Below, piece after piece: positions 9,259 through 19,152 of a stretch of 64,000 nucleotides of DNA; position 1 is the stretch's first letter; each line of letters begins with the position of its first letter. The notes beneath the pieces are model-generated. The model did no database searches and was not told the DNA's origin. It was given only the letters and a program-made list of their open reading frames with translations. This DNA comes from Nevskia sp. (GTDB lineage: Bacteria; Pseudomonadota; Gammaproteobacteria; Nevskiales; Nevskiaceae): contig JALNYU010000015.1 in assembly GCA_023229645.1 (NCBI GenBank), positions 1 through 64,000 of the forward strand, written 5' to 3'. The position numbers and the translations under genes are program-made.

Positions 9259-11361
9259 TTAGCTATTGCTTGCGCGCGGACGCAGCTGCGCGAGTTGCGC
9301 TAAGCGCGCCTGCACCGCGGGTTCGTCCAAGCTCGCGCTAGCATTGCCCGGCAAGCGCCGACGCCAATTCGGATGGCTGTCGATGGTTCCCGGCACGTTC
9401 GGCTGCTCGACGACAGCAAGCGCATCTTCCGCCGGTAGCAGTGCCAGCGGCGCCGGCGTTTTGCCGATAAACGCTGCTGCCGCGTCGACGACGGCGGTCG
9501 GCGCATCGTCGGCCGGCTGCGGACCGCTGGCGACACCCGCGTATTCAAACGCCGCCCAGAGCCGGGTGCGATCCTCAGCACGCGCGGCACGGTCTGCCGC
9601 TTCATCCTGACCCTCGCCGTAAAGGGCGAGCTTGGCACGCCAATCGATGTCCCGGCCTTGCCACCAGCCGGCGACGGTGGCCAGATCGTGCGTCGTCGTC
9701 AGCGCGACGGCGCCACTGGGCCAGCGATCCGGCGCGACGAATAAGCCCCAGTCCCGTTCGAACCACAGTACGCGCATACCGAGTATGCCGACCGCGGCCA
9801 TCCGCTCACGGAATCCTTCCGGCACCGTGCCCATGTCTTCGCCGACGATAACCGTGCGGTGACGCCAGGATTCCAAGGCCAGCAAGCCGAATAAATCGTC
9901 GATCGGATAGCGAAGATAGGCGCCGCCGGTTTCGCCGGCACCGTCCGGCACCAGCCAGAGCCGGCCGAGGCCGATAACGTGATCGATACGCAATCCGCCA
10001 ACATGTCGCAGCTGCGCGCGCAGCATTTCAATGAACGGCGCGTACGCCTGCTGTTGCAACGCACGCGGCGAGAATGTGGTCAGCCCCCAATTCTGGCCGA
10101 GTGCGTTCAGCGCGTCTGGCGGCGCCCCAACACCGGCACCGATCAATAGATCATGGCGCCGGCTCCAGCCGTGGCTGCCGCCGCCATCGGTGCCAACCGC
10201 GAGATCGCCAATCAAACCGATCGCCATACCGGCTTGCTTCGCGGCGGCTTGGGCATCGCGCAGACCGCGATCCGCGAGCCACTGTAAAAATACGTGGAAG
10301 CGAACGGCGTCGGCATTCGCATCGGCGAACGCCGCGACCTCCGGACTGGTGCAATCCTGGTAGGCCGCCGGCCAATCCCGCCAATTCCAATGGGGCTCAG
10401 GGCCGGACAGAAAATGCGCGTGCAACGCTTCAAAGCGGGCGTGATCGCGTAACGCCGGGCCGGCTTCGGCTTGGTAGCGAGTGAAATCGTCCTGCATCGA
10501 TTCTGGCAACGACGGCAGCGCGTTATAAAGCCGATGCAAAACATCAAGCTTTGCCGCGGCGGCGGTAGGCCAGTCGATCAGCGGCAGCGCTTCGAGCGCT
10601 GCCCATTGTTCGCCCAAGCCCGCGGCGGCGATCGCCGCTTGGACCGGCGCACGACCGAAGGTTGCAGCGGGATCGACATGCTGCGCGTTCAAGAATAAGC
10701 GGCTCGACGGCGAATACGGGCTGAACCGCGCGAGATCAGCCGAAAACAGCGCGTGCGCCGGGCTCACCGCCAGCGCGTCCGCGCCGTGCCGGGCAGCGCT
10801 CGCGGCAAATTCGCCGAGGCCGCTGAAATCGCCGATGCCGCCGTCACCGCTGCGGCGTAATGAATAGAGTTGCGCCGTCAGCCCCCAAACCCGCCGCGTG
10901 CCGACAACGTCAGCCACGCCGTAGCAGCGCGGCGGCGTTGCCGCGAGTACGAACAATTGCCCGTCGAGTTCGACAACGTGATAGCCCGGCATCGCAACAG
11001 GGGCGAGGCAGGCGCGGCCAGCACCGTCATCGATCAATCGACCATCTTCAACGCCACCGCCTTCCAAGTGAATTCGATACGCGCGCCCCGGTTCCCAGAC
11101 GGTGATCGGTCCGATCGCGACCGGCGCGTCGATGACCGCCACCCGCATCGGCGGTAGTTTGGTGCTCGCCTGCTCTTGCGCCAATGCCGCCAAACTCGCC
11201 GCGATTTCGCCCGGATTGGCGCTGCCGATGCCGAGCGTCGTTAGTAATGCGCGCAAGGTTTCCGGGGCTACGGTGCGGTACTCGCCGCGATAGTCGAACC
11301 ATCGGGTCGAAATTCCGGCGGCTTCGGCAAGCTCACGCAGCGCGTCATCACTCATCGGCAT
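9259..11361 (-). CDS. malQ: 4-alpha-glucanotransferase (amylomaltase)
   Basis: This 700-aa GH77 enzyme disproportionates maltodextrins, feeding short glucans from glycogen breakdown back into phosphorylase or branching substrates. The catalytic residues are visible: the nucleophile Asp in LRIDHVIGL, the acid/base Glu in VGEDMGTVP, and Asp in TTTHDLATVAGWW. The segment RRVWGLTAQLYSLR followed by GIGDFSGL is the family signature at the start of the barrel. The N-terminal 150 residues form the extra beta domain of proteobacterial MalQ. Located between glgX (about 100 bases upstream) and the membrane glycosyltransferase (7 bases downstream), so part of the same unit. Confidence 0.93.
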   Translation of the reverse strand: MPMSDDALRELAEAAGISTRWFDYRGEYRTVAPETLRALLTTLGIGSANPGEIAASLAALAQEQASTKLPPMRVAVIDAPVAIGPITVWEPGRAYRIHLEGGGVEDGRLIDDGAGRACLAPVAMPGYHVVELDGQLFVLAATPPRCYGVADVVGTRRVWGLTAQLYSLRRSGDGGIGDFSGLGEFAASAARHGADALAVSPAHALFSADLARFSPYSPSSRLFLNAQHVDPAATFGRAPVQAAIAAAGLGEQWAALEALPLIDWPTAAAAKLDVLHRLYNALPSLPESMQDDFTRYQAEAGPALRDHARFEALHAHFLSGPEPHWNWRDWPAAYQDCTSPEVAAFADANADAVRFHVFLQWLADRGLRDAQAAAKQAGMAIGLIGDLAVGTDGGGSHGWSRRHDLLIGAGVGAPPDALNALGQNWGLTTFSPRALQQQAYAPFIEMLRAQLRHVGGLRIDHVIGLGRLWLVPDGAGETGGAYLRYPIDDLFGLLALESWRHRTVIVGEDMGTVPEGFRERMAAVGILGMRVLWFERDWGLFVAPDRWPSGAVALTTTHDLATVAGWWQGRDIDWRAKLALYGEGQDEAADRAARAEDRTRLWAAFEYAGVASGPQPADDAPTAVVDAAAAFIGKTPAPLALLPAEDALAVVEQPNVPGTIDSHPNWRRRLPGNASASLDEPAVQARLAQLAQLRPRASNS

Positions 11362-11463
11362 CGGCTCCGGGTTAGGGCTACAGCGTATCGAACCGCGATT
11401 TCGTTTTTGCGCACGCCATTCGGGCCCATTAATTCTTATGTAGTCGCTGCAACAGCATAAGGA

Positions 11464-13584
11464 TTAGCTGGCGCAGAGTTCTACATCGGCAGCGAGCAAA
11501 ACCACGCTACGCGCGGCGACGGCGACCTCATCACCAACGGTAGTTACTTCATTTGCCGTGGGCAGTGCGCTGTCGAGCCGCGAGCGCCAGCGCAGGGCCG
11601 GTGTTGGCAGCCGAAACGCGCGCGGTTCCGCGGTGTTATTGACCAGCAGCAGCGTGGCGTCCGCACGGCCATATCCGACGCCGACCACGCGCCGCACGGC
11701 CAGCAGACGACCTTCGAAATAGTCCCATTTCGCCGCGTTCATTTCTTCGCCGCTTTCGTCGAACCACTGAATGTCGAGCAATTCCGGGGCAATCGCTTCG
11801 CGACTGTGCATGAAGCGCTCGCCGCGCAACGACGCGTGTTGGCGGCGCAGTTCCAGCAAGCGCGTGACATAACTGCGTAAAGCGCGCCCGATGTCGGATT
11901 CCACCTGCAGCCAATCAAACCAATTCAGGGGATCGTCGTGGCAGTAGGCGTTGTTATTGCCGTGCTGGCTGCGGCCGAATTCATCGCCGCCGAGCAACAT
12001 CGGCGTGCCGTGCGAAAACAACAGCGTTGCCAACAGCGCGCGCTGTACGCAGCCGCGCGTGGCGTTGATCGCCGGATCATCCGTCGGCCCTTCGACGCCC
12101 CAATTATTGCTGTCGTTATCGTTGCCGCCGTCGCGATTGTCTTCGGCGTTGGCGGCGTTGTGTTTATCGTTGAAGCTAACCAAATCGTGCAGCGTGAACC
12201 CATCGTGCGCGGTGATGAAATTGACCGACGCCCAAGGCCGGCGGCGATGGTGATCGAATAAATCGGCCGAGCCTTGTAAGCGCGCCGCCAAGGCGCCGCG
12301 CATGCCGCCATCGCCGCGCCAGAATTTACGAATATCGTCCCGAAAGCGGCCGTTCCATTCGGCCATGCCGGCAGGATGGTTGCCGATTTGATACCCGCCA
12401 GGGCCGACGTCCCAAGGTTCGGAGATTAGCTTGACTCGCGCCAGCACCGGGTCCTGCATTAAGGCGTCGAAAAAGCCGCTGCCAACATCGAAGCCATGCG
12501 TTTCCCGACCGAGCGTGACGCCGAGATCGAAACGGAAGCCGTCGATATGAAATTCGTGCACCCAGTACCGCAGCGAGTCCATCACCAGCTGGATGACCCG
12601 CGGATGACTCAGGTTCAGGGTATTGCCACAACCGGTATCGTTGATGCAGTAGCGGTGATCGTCCGGCAGCAGGCGGTAGTAATTTAGATTATCGAGCCCG
12701 CGGAAACTCAAGGTTGGGCCGAGTTCGCTGCCTTCGCATGTATGGTTGTAGACCACATCGAGAATGACTTCGACCCCGGCCGCGTGCAGCTGCTTCACCG
12801 CCCATTTCATCTGCGCCAGCGTGTTGTCGGACAAATACCGCGGCTCCGGCGCAAAAAACGCCAGCGTGTTGTAGCCCCAGTAATTGCGCAGGTTGAGATC
12901 GATCAGGCGCCGATCATGAACAAACGCGTGTACCGGCAGTAATTCAACCGTGGTAATGCCGAGCCGCTTCAAGTAGTCAACCGTGCGCGGATGCCCCAGA
13001 CCGCTGAACGTGCCGCGGTCGCGCTCTGGTAAATCATCGCGCGCGCGCGTCAAGCCACGCAGATGGGCTTCGTAAATCACCGTGCTGGACCAGGGCACGC
13101 GCGGCGGGCGGTCATCGCCCCAGTCGAAGGTGCGCGCAAGATGCTCGTGGGTAATGACCGCTTTCGGCACCGCAAACGCGCTGTCGCGGCGGTCGAACGA
13201 CAAATCAGCGCGCGGCGAATGCAAACGATAACCATACAACGCATCCGACCATTTCAGCTCGCCCGCCAGCTTCCGCGCGTAAGGATCCAGCAGCAATTTA
13301 TGCGGATTGAAGCGATGTCCCTGCTCCGGCTTATACGAGCCGTGTGCGCGATAGCCATAGAGCAAACCCGGCCGCGCATTCGGCAGATAACCGTGCCAGA
13401 TCCCATCGGTGCATTCGCGCAAATCCAGACGCTGCGTTTCGTGCTTGCCTTGCTCGTCGAATAAACACAGCTGAATGCGTTCAGCGTGACCGGAAAATAC
13501 GGCAAAATTGGTCCCGTGGCCGTCCCAGCTCGCGCCGAGCGGGTATGGCGTGCCCGGCTCCATCGAAAGCGCAGAAAAATTCAT
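11464..13584 (-). CDS. glgX: Glycogen debranching enzyme (isoamylase-type)
   Basis: This 706-aa GH13 enzyme hydrolyses alpha-1,6 branches of phosphorylase-trimmed glycogen. It shows an N-terminal CBM48 domain (PLGASWDGHGTNFAVFS), DVVYNHTCEGSELGPTLSFRG, the nucleophile Asp in GFRFDLGVTLGRE, the acid/base Glu in LISEPWDVGPGGYQIG, and Asp in ITAHDGFTLHDLV. The C-terminal beta domain ends with a strand-rich segment after the GRADATLLLVNN motif. Its ATG overlaps the glgB stop by one base (TGATG), so the two are translationally coupled. Length is typical of bacterial GlgX. Confidence 0.95.
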   Translation of the reverse strand: MNFSALSMEPGTPYPLGASWDGHGTNFAVFSGHAERIQLCLFDEQGKHETQRLDLRECTDGIWHGYLPNARPGLLYGYRAHGSYKPEQGHRFNPHKLLLDPYARKLAGELKWSDALYGYRLHSPRADLSFDRRDSAFAVPKAVITHEHLARTFDWGDDRPPRVPWSSTVIYEAHLRGLTRARDDLPERDRGTFSGLGHPRTVDYLKRLGITTVELLPVHAFVHDRRLIDLNLRNYWGYNTLAFFAPEPRYLSDNTLAQMKWAVKQLHAAGVEVILDVVYNHTCEGSELGPTLSFRGLDNLNYYRLLPDDHRYCINDTGCGNTLNLSHPRVIQLVMDSLRYWVHEFHIDGFRFDLGVTLGRETHGFDVGSGFFDALMQDPVLARVKLISEPWDVGPGGYQIGNHPAGMAEWNGRFRDDIRKFWRGDGGMRGALAARLQGSADLFDHHRRRPWASVNFITAHDGFTLHDLVSFNDKHNAANAEDNRDGGNDNDSNNWGVEGPTDDPAINATRGCVQRALLATLLFSHGTPMLLGGDEFGRSQHGNNNAYCHDDPLNWFDWLQVESDIGRALRSYVTRLLELRRQHASLRGERFMHSREAIAPELLDIQWFDESGEEMNAAKWDYFEGRLLAVRRVVGVGYGRADATLLLVNNTAEPRAFRLPTPALRWRSRLDSALPTANEVTTVGDEVAVAARSVVLLAADVELCAS

Positions 13585-15788
13585 CAGCTGCCGTGTTCGT
13601 GGCGAAGAATCAATACCGATAGCGGTGGCAGCGTTAACAACAATGACGCCGGCTGCCCGTGACTAGGATTATGCTGCGCAAGAAGCAGGCCGAAATTGCC
13701 GAGATTGCTGCCGCCGTAGATCCCGGCATCGGTATTTAAGAGTTCGCACCAGGCGCCGCCGTGCGGCACGCCAACGCGATAATGCGGCCGCGGCGTTGGC
13801 GTCAGGTTCGCGATAACCAAGACCGGTGCGCAGCCTTCGGGGCCGAAACGCAGCCAAGCGAAGACGCTGTTTTCGCGGTCGTCGACCACCACCCAACGAA
13901 AACCGCGGTAGTCACAATCCCAAACGTGCAGCGCCGGTTCGCGGCGGTAGACGCGGTTTAAGTCGCCAATCAGCAACTGCACGCCAGCGTGATGCACGTC
14001 GTTCAGCAGGTGCCATTCCAGTTGCTCGTCATGATTCCATTCCTCGACCTGCGCCAACTCACCGCCCATGAACAGCAGCTTCTTGCCGGGATAACTCCAC
14101 ATCAGGCCATACAACGCACGAAGATTAGCGTGCTGCTGCCAACGATCGCCCGGCATTTTCGCCAGCAGCGAGCGCTTCATATGCACCACTTCATCGTGCG
14201 ACAGCGGCAGCATAAAACGCTCGGAAAACGCGTACAGCGGGCCGAAGGTCAGGTCGTCGTGATGGAATTTTCGATGCACCGGATCACGCGCAAAATAGCG
14301 CAGCGTGTCGTTCATCCAGCCCATATTCCACTTGTAGGCGAAGCCGAGACCGCCGTGTGCCACGGGCTGTGTCACGCCCGGCCAAGCGGTGGACTCTTCG
14401 GCGATAACGATGGCGCCCGGACAGCACTCGGCAACCGTGGCGTTGAGCTGGCGGAGAAACGCCACCGCTTCGAGATTCTCCCGGCCGCCGTAAATGTTCG
14501 GCAGCCATTCGCCAGCCTTGCGGCTGTAGTCGCGGTACAACATCGACGCCACGGCATCGACGCGCAAACCATCAATATGGAAATAGGAAACCCAATGCAG
14601 CGCGCTGGCGACTAAAAAACCGGACACTTCTCGCCGGCCGAAATTGTAAATCAGCGTATTCCAGTCTGGGTGGTAGCCCTCACGCGGGTCTTCATGTTCG
14701 TACAGCGCCGTGCCATCGAAGCGGCGCAGGCCATGGTCATCGGCCGGGAAATGTGCTGGAACCCAATCCAAAATCACGCCGAGCCCTGCGCGATGGCAGG
14801 TATCGACAAAACGTGCGAACGCTTCCGGTGGGCCGTAGCGGCCAGTCGGTGCGAATAGCGCCAGCGGCTGGTAGCCCCAGGAGCCGCCGAACGGGTGCTC
14901 CATGATCGGCATCAGCTCAATATGGGTGAAGCCAAGGCCAGCGACGTAGGGCACCAAACGTTGGGCGAGATCGTCCCAGGTCAGCGTGCCGCCGTGGCCG
15001 AAATCGTTGCGCTGCCAAGAACCGGCGTGCAATTCGTAAATCGAGATCGGCGCGGTCGCCGCCTGCCGCGCGCCGCGCTGCGCCAGCCAGTCGTCGTCGG
15101 TCCACACCAGCGCCGCAGCATCGGCGACCACCGAAGCAGTGCCCGGCGGAACTTCGGCGCGCAGCGCCAGCGGATCGGCTTTCTGCATCAATACGCCGTC
15201 AGCGCCGATCAGCTCGTATTTGTAGACATCGCCGGCGCTTAACCTCGGGATGAATAATTCCCAAACGCCGGCTTCAACGCGCAAGCGCATCCCATGCCGC
15301 CGCCCATCCCACTGGTTGAAATTCCCGACCACTGACACGCGCTGTGCGTTTGGCGCCCAGACGGCGAAGCGCACACCGTCTACCCCGTCGACGGTCATTC
15401 GCTGCGCGCCGAAACAACGGCCGAGCTGTTGATGCCGGCCTTCGGCAAACAGGTACAGATCCAAAGCACCGATCAGCAAACCGAATGAATACGGGTCTTC
15501 GGTTTCTTGCACGGCGTCCGGCCAATGGACGCGCAACCGGTAGCCGCCCAGGCGCGCTAACGTCGCGGTGAATAAACCGCCAGCCTGCATCTGCAGTTCG
15601 GCGAGTACCGCATTGTCGCCACGGTCGATCAGTTCAACGCGCATCGCGCCCGGCAGAAACACGCGGACGACCGTGCCCTCGGCACTGGCGTGCGGGCCCA
15701 GCAACGCGAATGGGTCGGCCAAATCGCCTCGCAACAGCGCGGCATAACGCTCGGCGTTAGGATTTTGCGACGGTGCTAGCTTAATCAT
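13584..15788 (-). CDS. glgB: 1,4-alpha-glucan branching enzyme
   Basis: This 734-aa GH13 branching enzyme introduces alpha-1,6 branches into glycogen. Two N-terminal CBM48-type domains (FALLGPHASAEGTVVRVF, then VRFAVWAPNAQRVSVVGNFN) are followed by the catalytic barrel, with Asp nucleophile in GLRVDAVASMLYRDYSR, Glu in VIAEESTAWPGVTQP and Asp in PLSHDEVVHMK. I place the start at MIKLAPSQ (15788), with GGGAA upstream; an alternative start at 15818 adds ten residues. First gene of the minus-strand glycogen unit and divergent from glgC; the shared 170-base promoter region lies between 15789 and 15961. Confidence 0.95.
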   Translation of the reverse strand: MIKLAPSQNPNAERYAALLRGDLADPFALLGPHASAEGTVVRVFLPGAMRVELIDRGDNAVLAELQMQAGGLFTATLARLGGYRLRVHWPDAVQETEDPYSFGLLIGALDLYLFAEGRHQQLGRCFGAQRMTVDGVDGVRFAVWAPNAQRVSVVGNFNQWDGRRHGMRLRVEAGVWELFIPRLSAGDVYKYELIGADGVLMQKADPLALRAEVPPGTASVVADAAALVWTDDDWLAQRGARQAATAPISIYELHAGSWQRNDFGHGGTLTWDDLAQRLVPYVAGLGFTHIELMPIMEHPFGGSWGYQPLALFAPTGRYGPPEAFARFVDTCHRAGLGVILDWVPAHFPADDHGLRRFDGTALYEHEDPREGYHPDWNTLIYNFGRREVSGFLVASALHWVSYFHIDGLRVDAVASMLYRDYSRKAGEWLPNIYGGRENLEAVAFLRQLNATVAECCPGAIVIAEESTAWPGVTQPVAHGGLGFAYKWNMGWMNDTLRYFARDPVHRKFHHDDLTFGPLYAFSERFMLPLSHDEVVHMKRSLLAKMPGDRWQQHANLRALYGLMWSYPGKKLLFMGGELAQVEEWNHDEQLEWHLLNDVHHAGVQLLIGDLNRVYRREPALHVWDCDYRGFRWVVVDDRENSVFAWLRFGPEGCAPVLVIANLTPTPRPHYRVGVPHGGAWCELLNTDAGIYGGSNLGNFGLLLAQHNPSHGQPASLLLTLPPLSVLILRHEHGS

Positions 15789-15961
15789 GCGCGTTTCCCG
15801 GCAGGTCCCTGCCATCATAGGGCCATTACAATTTACCGGTCAGCCGAGGCCGCCGTGTGGACCGGTTATTACATTTAGCAACGCTGTCAAGCGGGAATAT
15901 CAAGGACTCCACGTTCCCCTCGAAGTAATGATAAGGTGATATTCCGCATGGAGATTCCATC

Positions 15962-17218
15962 GTGTCGATGCCGCCGGAAGTGAGATTCGTCAGCCGCGCC
16001 ACACGCGAAACCTTGGCTTTGGTAATGGCCGGCGGTCGCGGTTCTCGGCTGATGCAACTCACATCGAATACGGCAAAACCGGCCGTGCCGTTCGCCGGCA
16101 AATTCCGCATCATCGACTTCACACTATCCAATTGCATCAATAGCGGCGTACGCCGTGTTGGCGTGCTGACGCAGTACAAAAGCCACGCGCTGATCCGCCA
16201 TCTGCAGATGGGCTGGGGGTTTTTACGCGGGCAATTCGGCGAGTTCATCGAACTCCTACCGGCCGAACAACGCACCGAAAGCGCATCGTGGTACAGCGGC
16301 ACGGCCGATGCCGTGTACCAAAATCTGCCGTTCATTATTTCGCACCAACCGGCGCATGTACTGATTCTGGCCGGCGACCATATCTACAAAATGGACTACG
16401 GTCCGATGCTCGCGCAACACGTTGCCACCGGCGCGCAAGTTACCGTCGGCTGTCTTGAAGTGCCGCGGATGGAAGCTACAGAATTCGGTGTGATGACGGT
16501 CGACGACCAGCAAAAAATCATCGCCTTCGATGAAAAGCCGTCGCAGCCGAAAGGCATGCCAGGCAAGCCTGATTTTGCGCTGGCGAGCATGGGCATCTAT
16601 GTTTTTGATGCCCGCTTTCTGCTCGATTTTCTGCGCCGCGACGCTGGCGTCAATGAATCCAGTCACGACTTCGGTCACGACATCATTCCGAAAGCGATCA
16701 ACGAAGCAAACGTCTACGCCTACCCGTTCCGCGATCTTTACGACGGCAGCAAACAAGGCTATTGGCGCGATGTCGGCACCGTTGACGCGTTCTGGAAAGC
16801 GAACCTAGAACTCACCGAGGTACTGCCAGAGCTGAATCTTTACGACCAAAACTGGCCGATCTGGACCCACGCGCCGCAGTTGCCGCCGGCCAAGTTCATT
16901 CTCGATAAACCCGGCCAACGCGGCTACGCCGTGGACTCGCTGGTCGGCGCCGGTTGCATCATCGCTGGCGCGGAAATTCGCAAATCAGTGTTATTCAACC
17001 GCGCCCGCGTTGAAACCGGCAGCATCGTCGAAGAAAGTCTTTTGCTGCCCGGCGTTATCATCGGCAGTAATTGCCGCATCAATAAAGCCGTGATCGACGA
17101 AGGCTGCGTGATTCCAGATAACACCGAAATCGGCGAAGGGACAAACGGCGTTGCCAGCTATTACCACGTGACGAAATCCGGCGTCACCCTGGTTACGCCG
17201 GAGATGCTGCGGGGCTAA
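15962..17218 (+). CDS. glgC: Glucose-1-phosphate adenylyltransferase
   Basis: This 418-aa enzyme makes ADP-glucose, the committed step of glycogen synthesis. The nucleotide-binding signature LVMAGGRGSRLMQLT, the PAVPFAGKFRIIDFTLSN segment, the substrate loop and the C-terminal left-handed beta-helix (GSIVEESLLLPGVIIGSNCRI) are all present. A GTG start at 15962 is favoured: a GGAG box lies exactly 8 bases upstream, whereas the in-frame ATG two codons later would be 14 bases away. Divergent from glgB. A stem-loop (17242-17265, arms GCGGCGTT/AACGCCGC) lies just after the stop and before glgA. Confidence 0.95.
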   Translation: MSMPPEVRFVSRATRETLALVMAGGRGSRLMQLTSNTAKPAVPFAGKFRIIDFTLSNCINSGVRRVGVLTQYKSHALIRHLQMGWGFLRGQFGEFIELLPAEQRTESASWYSGTADAVYQNLPFIISHQPAHVLILAGDHIYKMDYGPMLAQHVATGAQVTVGCLEVPRMEATEFGVMTVDDQQKIIAFDEKPSQPKGMPGKPDFALASMGIYVFDARFLLDFLRRDAGVNESSHDFGHDIIPKAINEANVYAYPFRDLYDGSKQGYWRDVGTVDAFWKANLELTEVLPELNLYDQNWPIWTHAPQLPPAKFILDKPGQRGYAVDSLVGAGCIIAGAEIRKSVLFNRARVETGSIVEESLLLPGVIIGSNCRINKAVIDEGCVIPDNTEIGEGTNGVASYYHVTKSGVTLVTPEMLRG

Positions 17219-17428
17219 AGCGTGTTAAGTCTGATGCGATCGCGGCGTTATGGATCAAACGCCGCATGAATCGATACCGACAACAAACGGCGGTTGCCGC
17301 CGCGCAAAGATCGGCAACGGCGGCCCGCAGCCTTCTGAGGCTCACTGCACCACCGCGAACTGCGCTGGTGAGCCTGCAACAATACCCCGATAATCCCGCC
17401 CGCCTATTTCCACTGATGCCAACGCGCC

Positions 17429-18859
17429 ATGACCCGACTCCTGTTTGCCGCTAGCGAAGTCGTTCCACTCGCTAAAACCGGCGGGCTTGCCGATGTTGCG
17501 GCGGCGCTGCCGAGCGCACTGGTCGGGCTCGGGGTCGATGTCCGCATTGTCATGCCGGCCTATCGCGGCACGCTCGCGCGGCTGGCCGACGCCACACGGA
17601 TCGGCGAAGTGATCGTGCTCGGGCAGGTCTTCACCGTTTGGCAAGGCCGATTGCCGGGCGCCGAAACGCTCGTTTGGCTGCTCGACTGCCCGCTGCTTTA
17701 CGACCGCGAAGGCGACCCTTATCACGATGCACGCCACCAACCCTGGCCGGACAACGCTTGGCGCTTTGGCTGCTTTAGCGCCGCAGTTGCGCGGCTAGCG
17801 CTTGGCGAAGGCAACGGCGGTTGGCGTGCGGATACCGTGCACTGCAACGACTGGCAAACCGGCCTCGTGCCCGCTTGGTTATCCCAACAAACACCGCGGC
17901 CGCGCTGCGTGTACACCATCCACAACCTAGCCTACGCTGGCCAGTTCGGCCGCGAAACCTTTGATGCCCTGGAACTACCGTCCGCCTGGTGGTCGCCGGA
18001 AGGCGTCGAATTCTACGGTCAGCTTTCATTTATGAAGGCCGGGTTGGTGTTTAGCGATGTCATCACTACGGTCAGCCCGAGCTATGCGCGGGAAATTCTG
18101 ACGCCGGAATTCGGTTGCGGTTTGGATGGTTTACTACGCAGCGTCAGCGGCAAGCTGCACGGCATTTTGAACGGTATCGACACCACGGTGTGGGACCCCG
18201 AATTAGACCCTTTACTCGCGCAAAATTACACGCTCGCTGATGTCGCCGTTGGTAAGCGCGCCAACCGCCACGCGGTGCAAGCGGCACTTGGGCTCGCCAT
18301 TGACGACAACGCAACATTGATCGGCATGGTCGGCCGTATGACCGAACAAAAAGGCACCGATTTAGTCCTCGCCGCCCTGCCCGAGTTGCTGAAATTGCCG
18401 ATACAGCTCGCGGTTCTGGCGTCGGGCGATAAAACTCAGGAAGCGGCGTTTATCGCCGCTGCGGAAAGTGCGCCAGGGCGGATCGGCGTGCGCATGGCGT
18501 ATGACGAGCCGCTGGCGCATCGGATCGAAGCCGGGGCCGACTTATTCTTGATGCCATCACGCTTCGAGCCCTGCGGCTTGAATCAAATGTATAGCCAGCG
18601 CTACGGCACCATTCCGGTCGTCCGCCGTGTCGGTGGCTTGGCCGATACCGTAGTCGATACCACGCAGGCAACCTTGCAGGAACATCGCGCCACCGGCGTT
18701 GTTTTTGAAAGCGCAGACGCCGCTGGCTTGCTTTACGGCGTGCGGCGCGCGGTGCAGCTGGTGCAAAACACAGCTGCCCGCGCCGTGTTGCAGACCACCG
18801 GCATGACGCGCGATTACAGCTGGAGCCGCTCAGCGCAGGAATACCTGCAGTTTTATTGA
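17429..18859 (+). CDS. glgA: Glycogen synthase (ADP-glucose type)
   Basis: This 476-aa GT5 enzyme extends glycogen with ADP-glucose. The N-terminal ADP-glucose motif KTGGLADVAAALP (around residues 15-27), VHCNDWQTGLVPAWL, HGILNGIDTTVWDP and the C-terminal FEPCGLNQMYSQRYGTIPVVRRVGGLADTV region with the catalytic Glu are present. About 210 bases separate it from glgC on the same strand; whether they share a transcript is unclear because a stem-loop intervenes. Confidence 0.95.
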   Translation: MTRLLFAASEVVPLAKTGGLADVAAALPSALVGLGVDVRIVMPAYRGTLARLADATRIGEVIVLGQVFTVWQGRLPGAETLVWLLDCPLLYDREGDPYHDARHQPWPDNAWRFGCFSAAVARLALGEGNGGWRADTVHCNDWQTGLVPAWLSQQTPRPRCVYTIHNLAYAGQFGRETFDALELPSAWWSPEGVEFYGQLSFMKAGLVFSDVITTVSPSYAREILTPEFGCGLDGLLRSVSGKLHGILNGIDTTVWDPELDPLLAQNYTLADVAVGKRANRHAVQAALGLAIDDNATLIGMVGRMTEQKGTDLVLAALPELLKLPIQLAVLASGDKTQEAAFIAAAESAPGRIGVRMAYDEPLAHRIEAGADLFLMPSRFEPCGLNQMYSQRYGTIPVVRRVGGLADTVVDTTQATLQEHRATGVVFESADAAGLLYGVRRAVQLVQNTAARAVLQTTGMTRDYSWSRSAQEYLQFY

Positions 18860-18990
18860 GCGCTAAGCCAAGCGCAGCGTTCGTCCACAGATACATCATC
18901 GTACGCATCAACTGTGAACTCGCGCACAAATCCAATGCACGATTGTCAGGTCGGGCTTTCTATTTCCGCCTAATCTTTGTACCTTGATCA

Positions 18991-19020
18991 CGCTGAATTT
19001 TTGCATTCAGCGCGCGTTTT
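18991..19020 (+). terminator. Terminator-like hairpin after glgA
   Basis: Perfect eight-base arms CGCTGAAT/ATTCAGCG with a six-base loop TTTTGC are followed by GCGCG and four T. It lies 130 bases after the glgA stop and 60 bases before the type VI module, marking a unit boundary. The short, delayed T run makes it only moderately convincing. Confidence 0.5.
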
Positions 19021-19152
19021 CAGCCGCAGATCCGCCGCACGCGGACGCGGTTTGTCGATACAAGACTTAGGGGAAACCATGACAGGGATTGTTTCGTGGT
19101 CGGGCTGCGCTGCGTCGCGTACCCAACAGTATCTGTGCGGCATCCGTCCGGC

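Noticed and set aside
17270..17340. GC-rich partial inverted repeats between glgC and glgA suggesting a riboswitch or attenuator.
   Set aside because: Arms match over six bases only; no conserved riboswitch core could be recognised.
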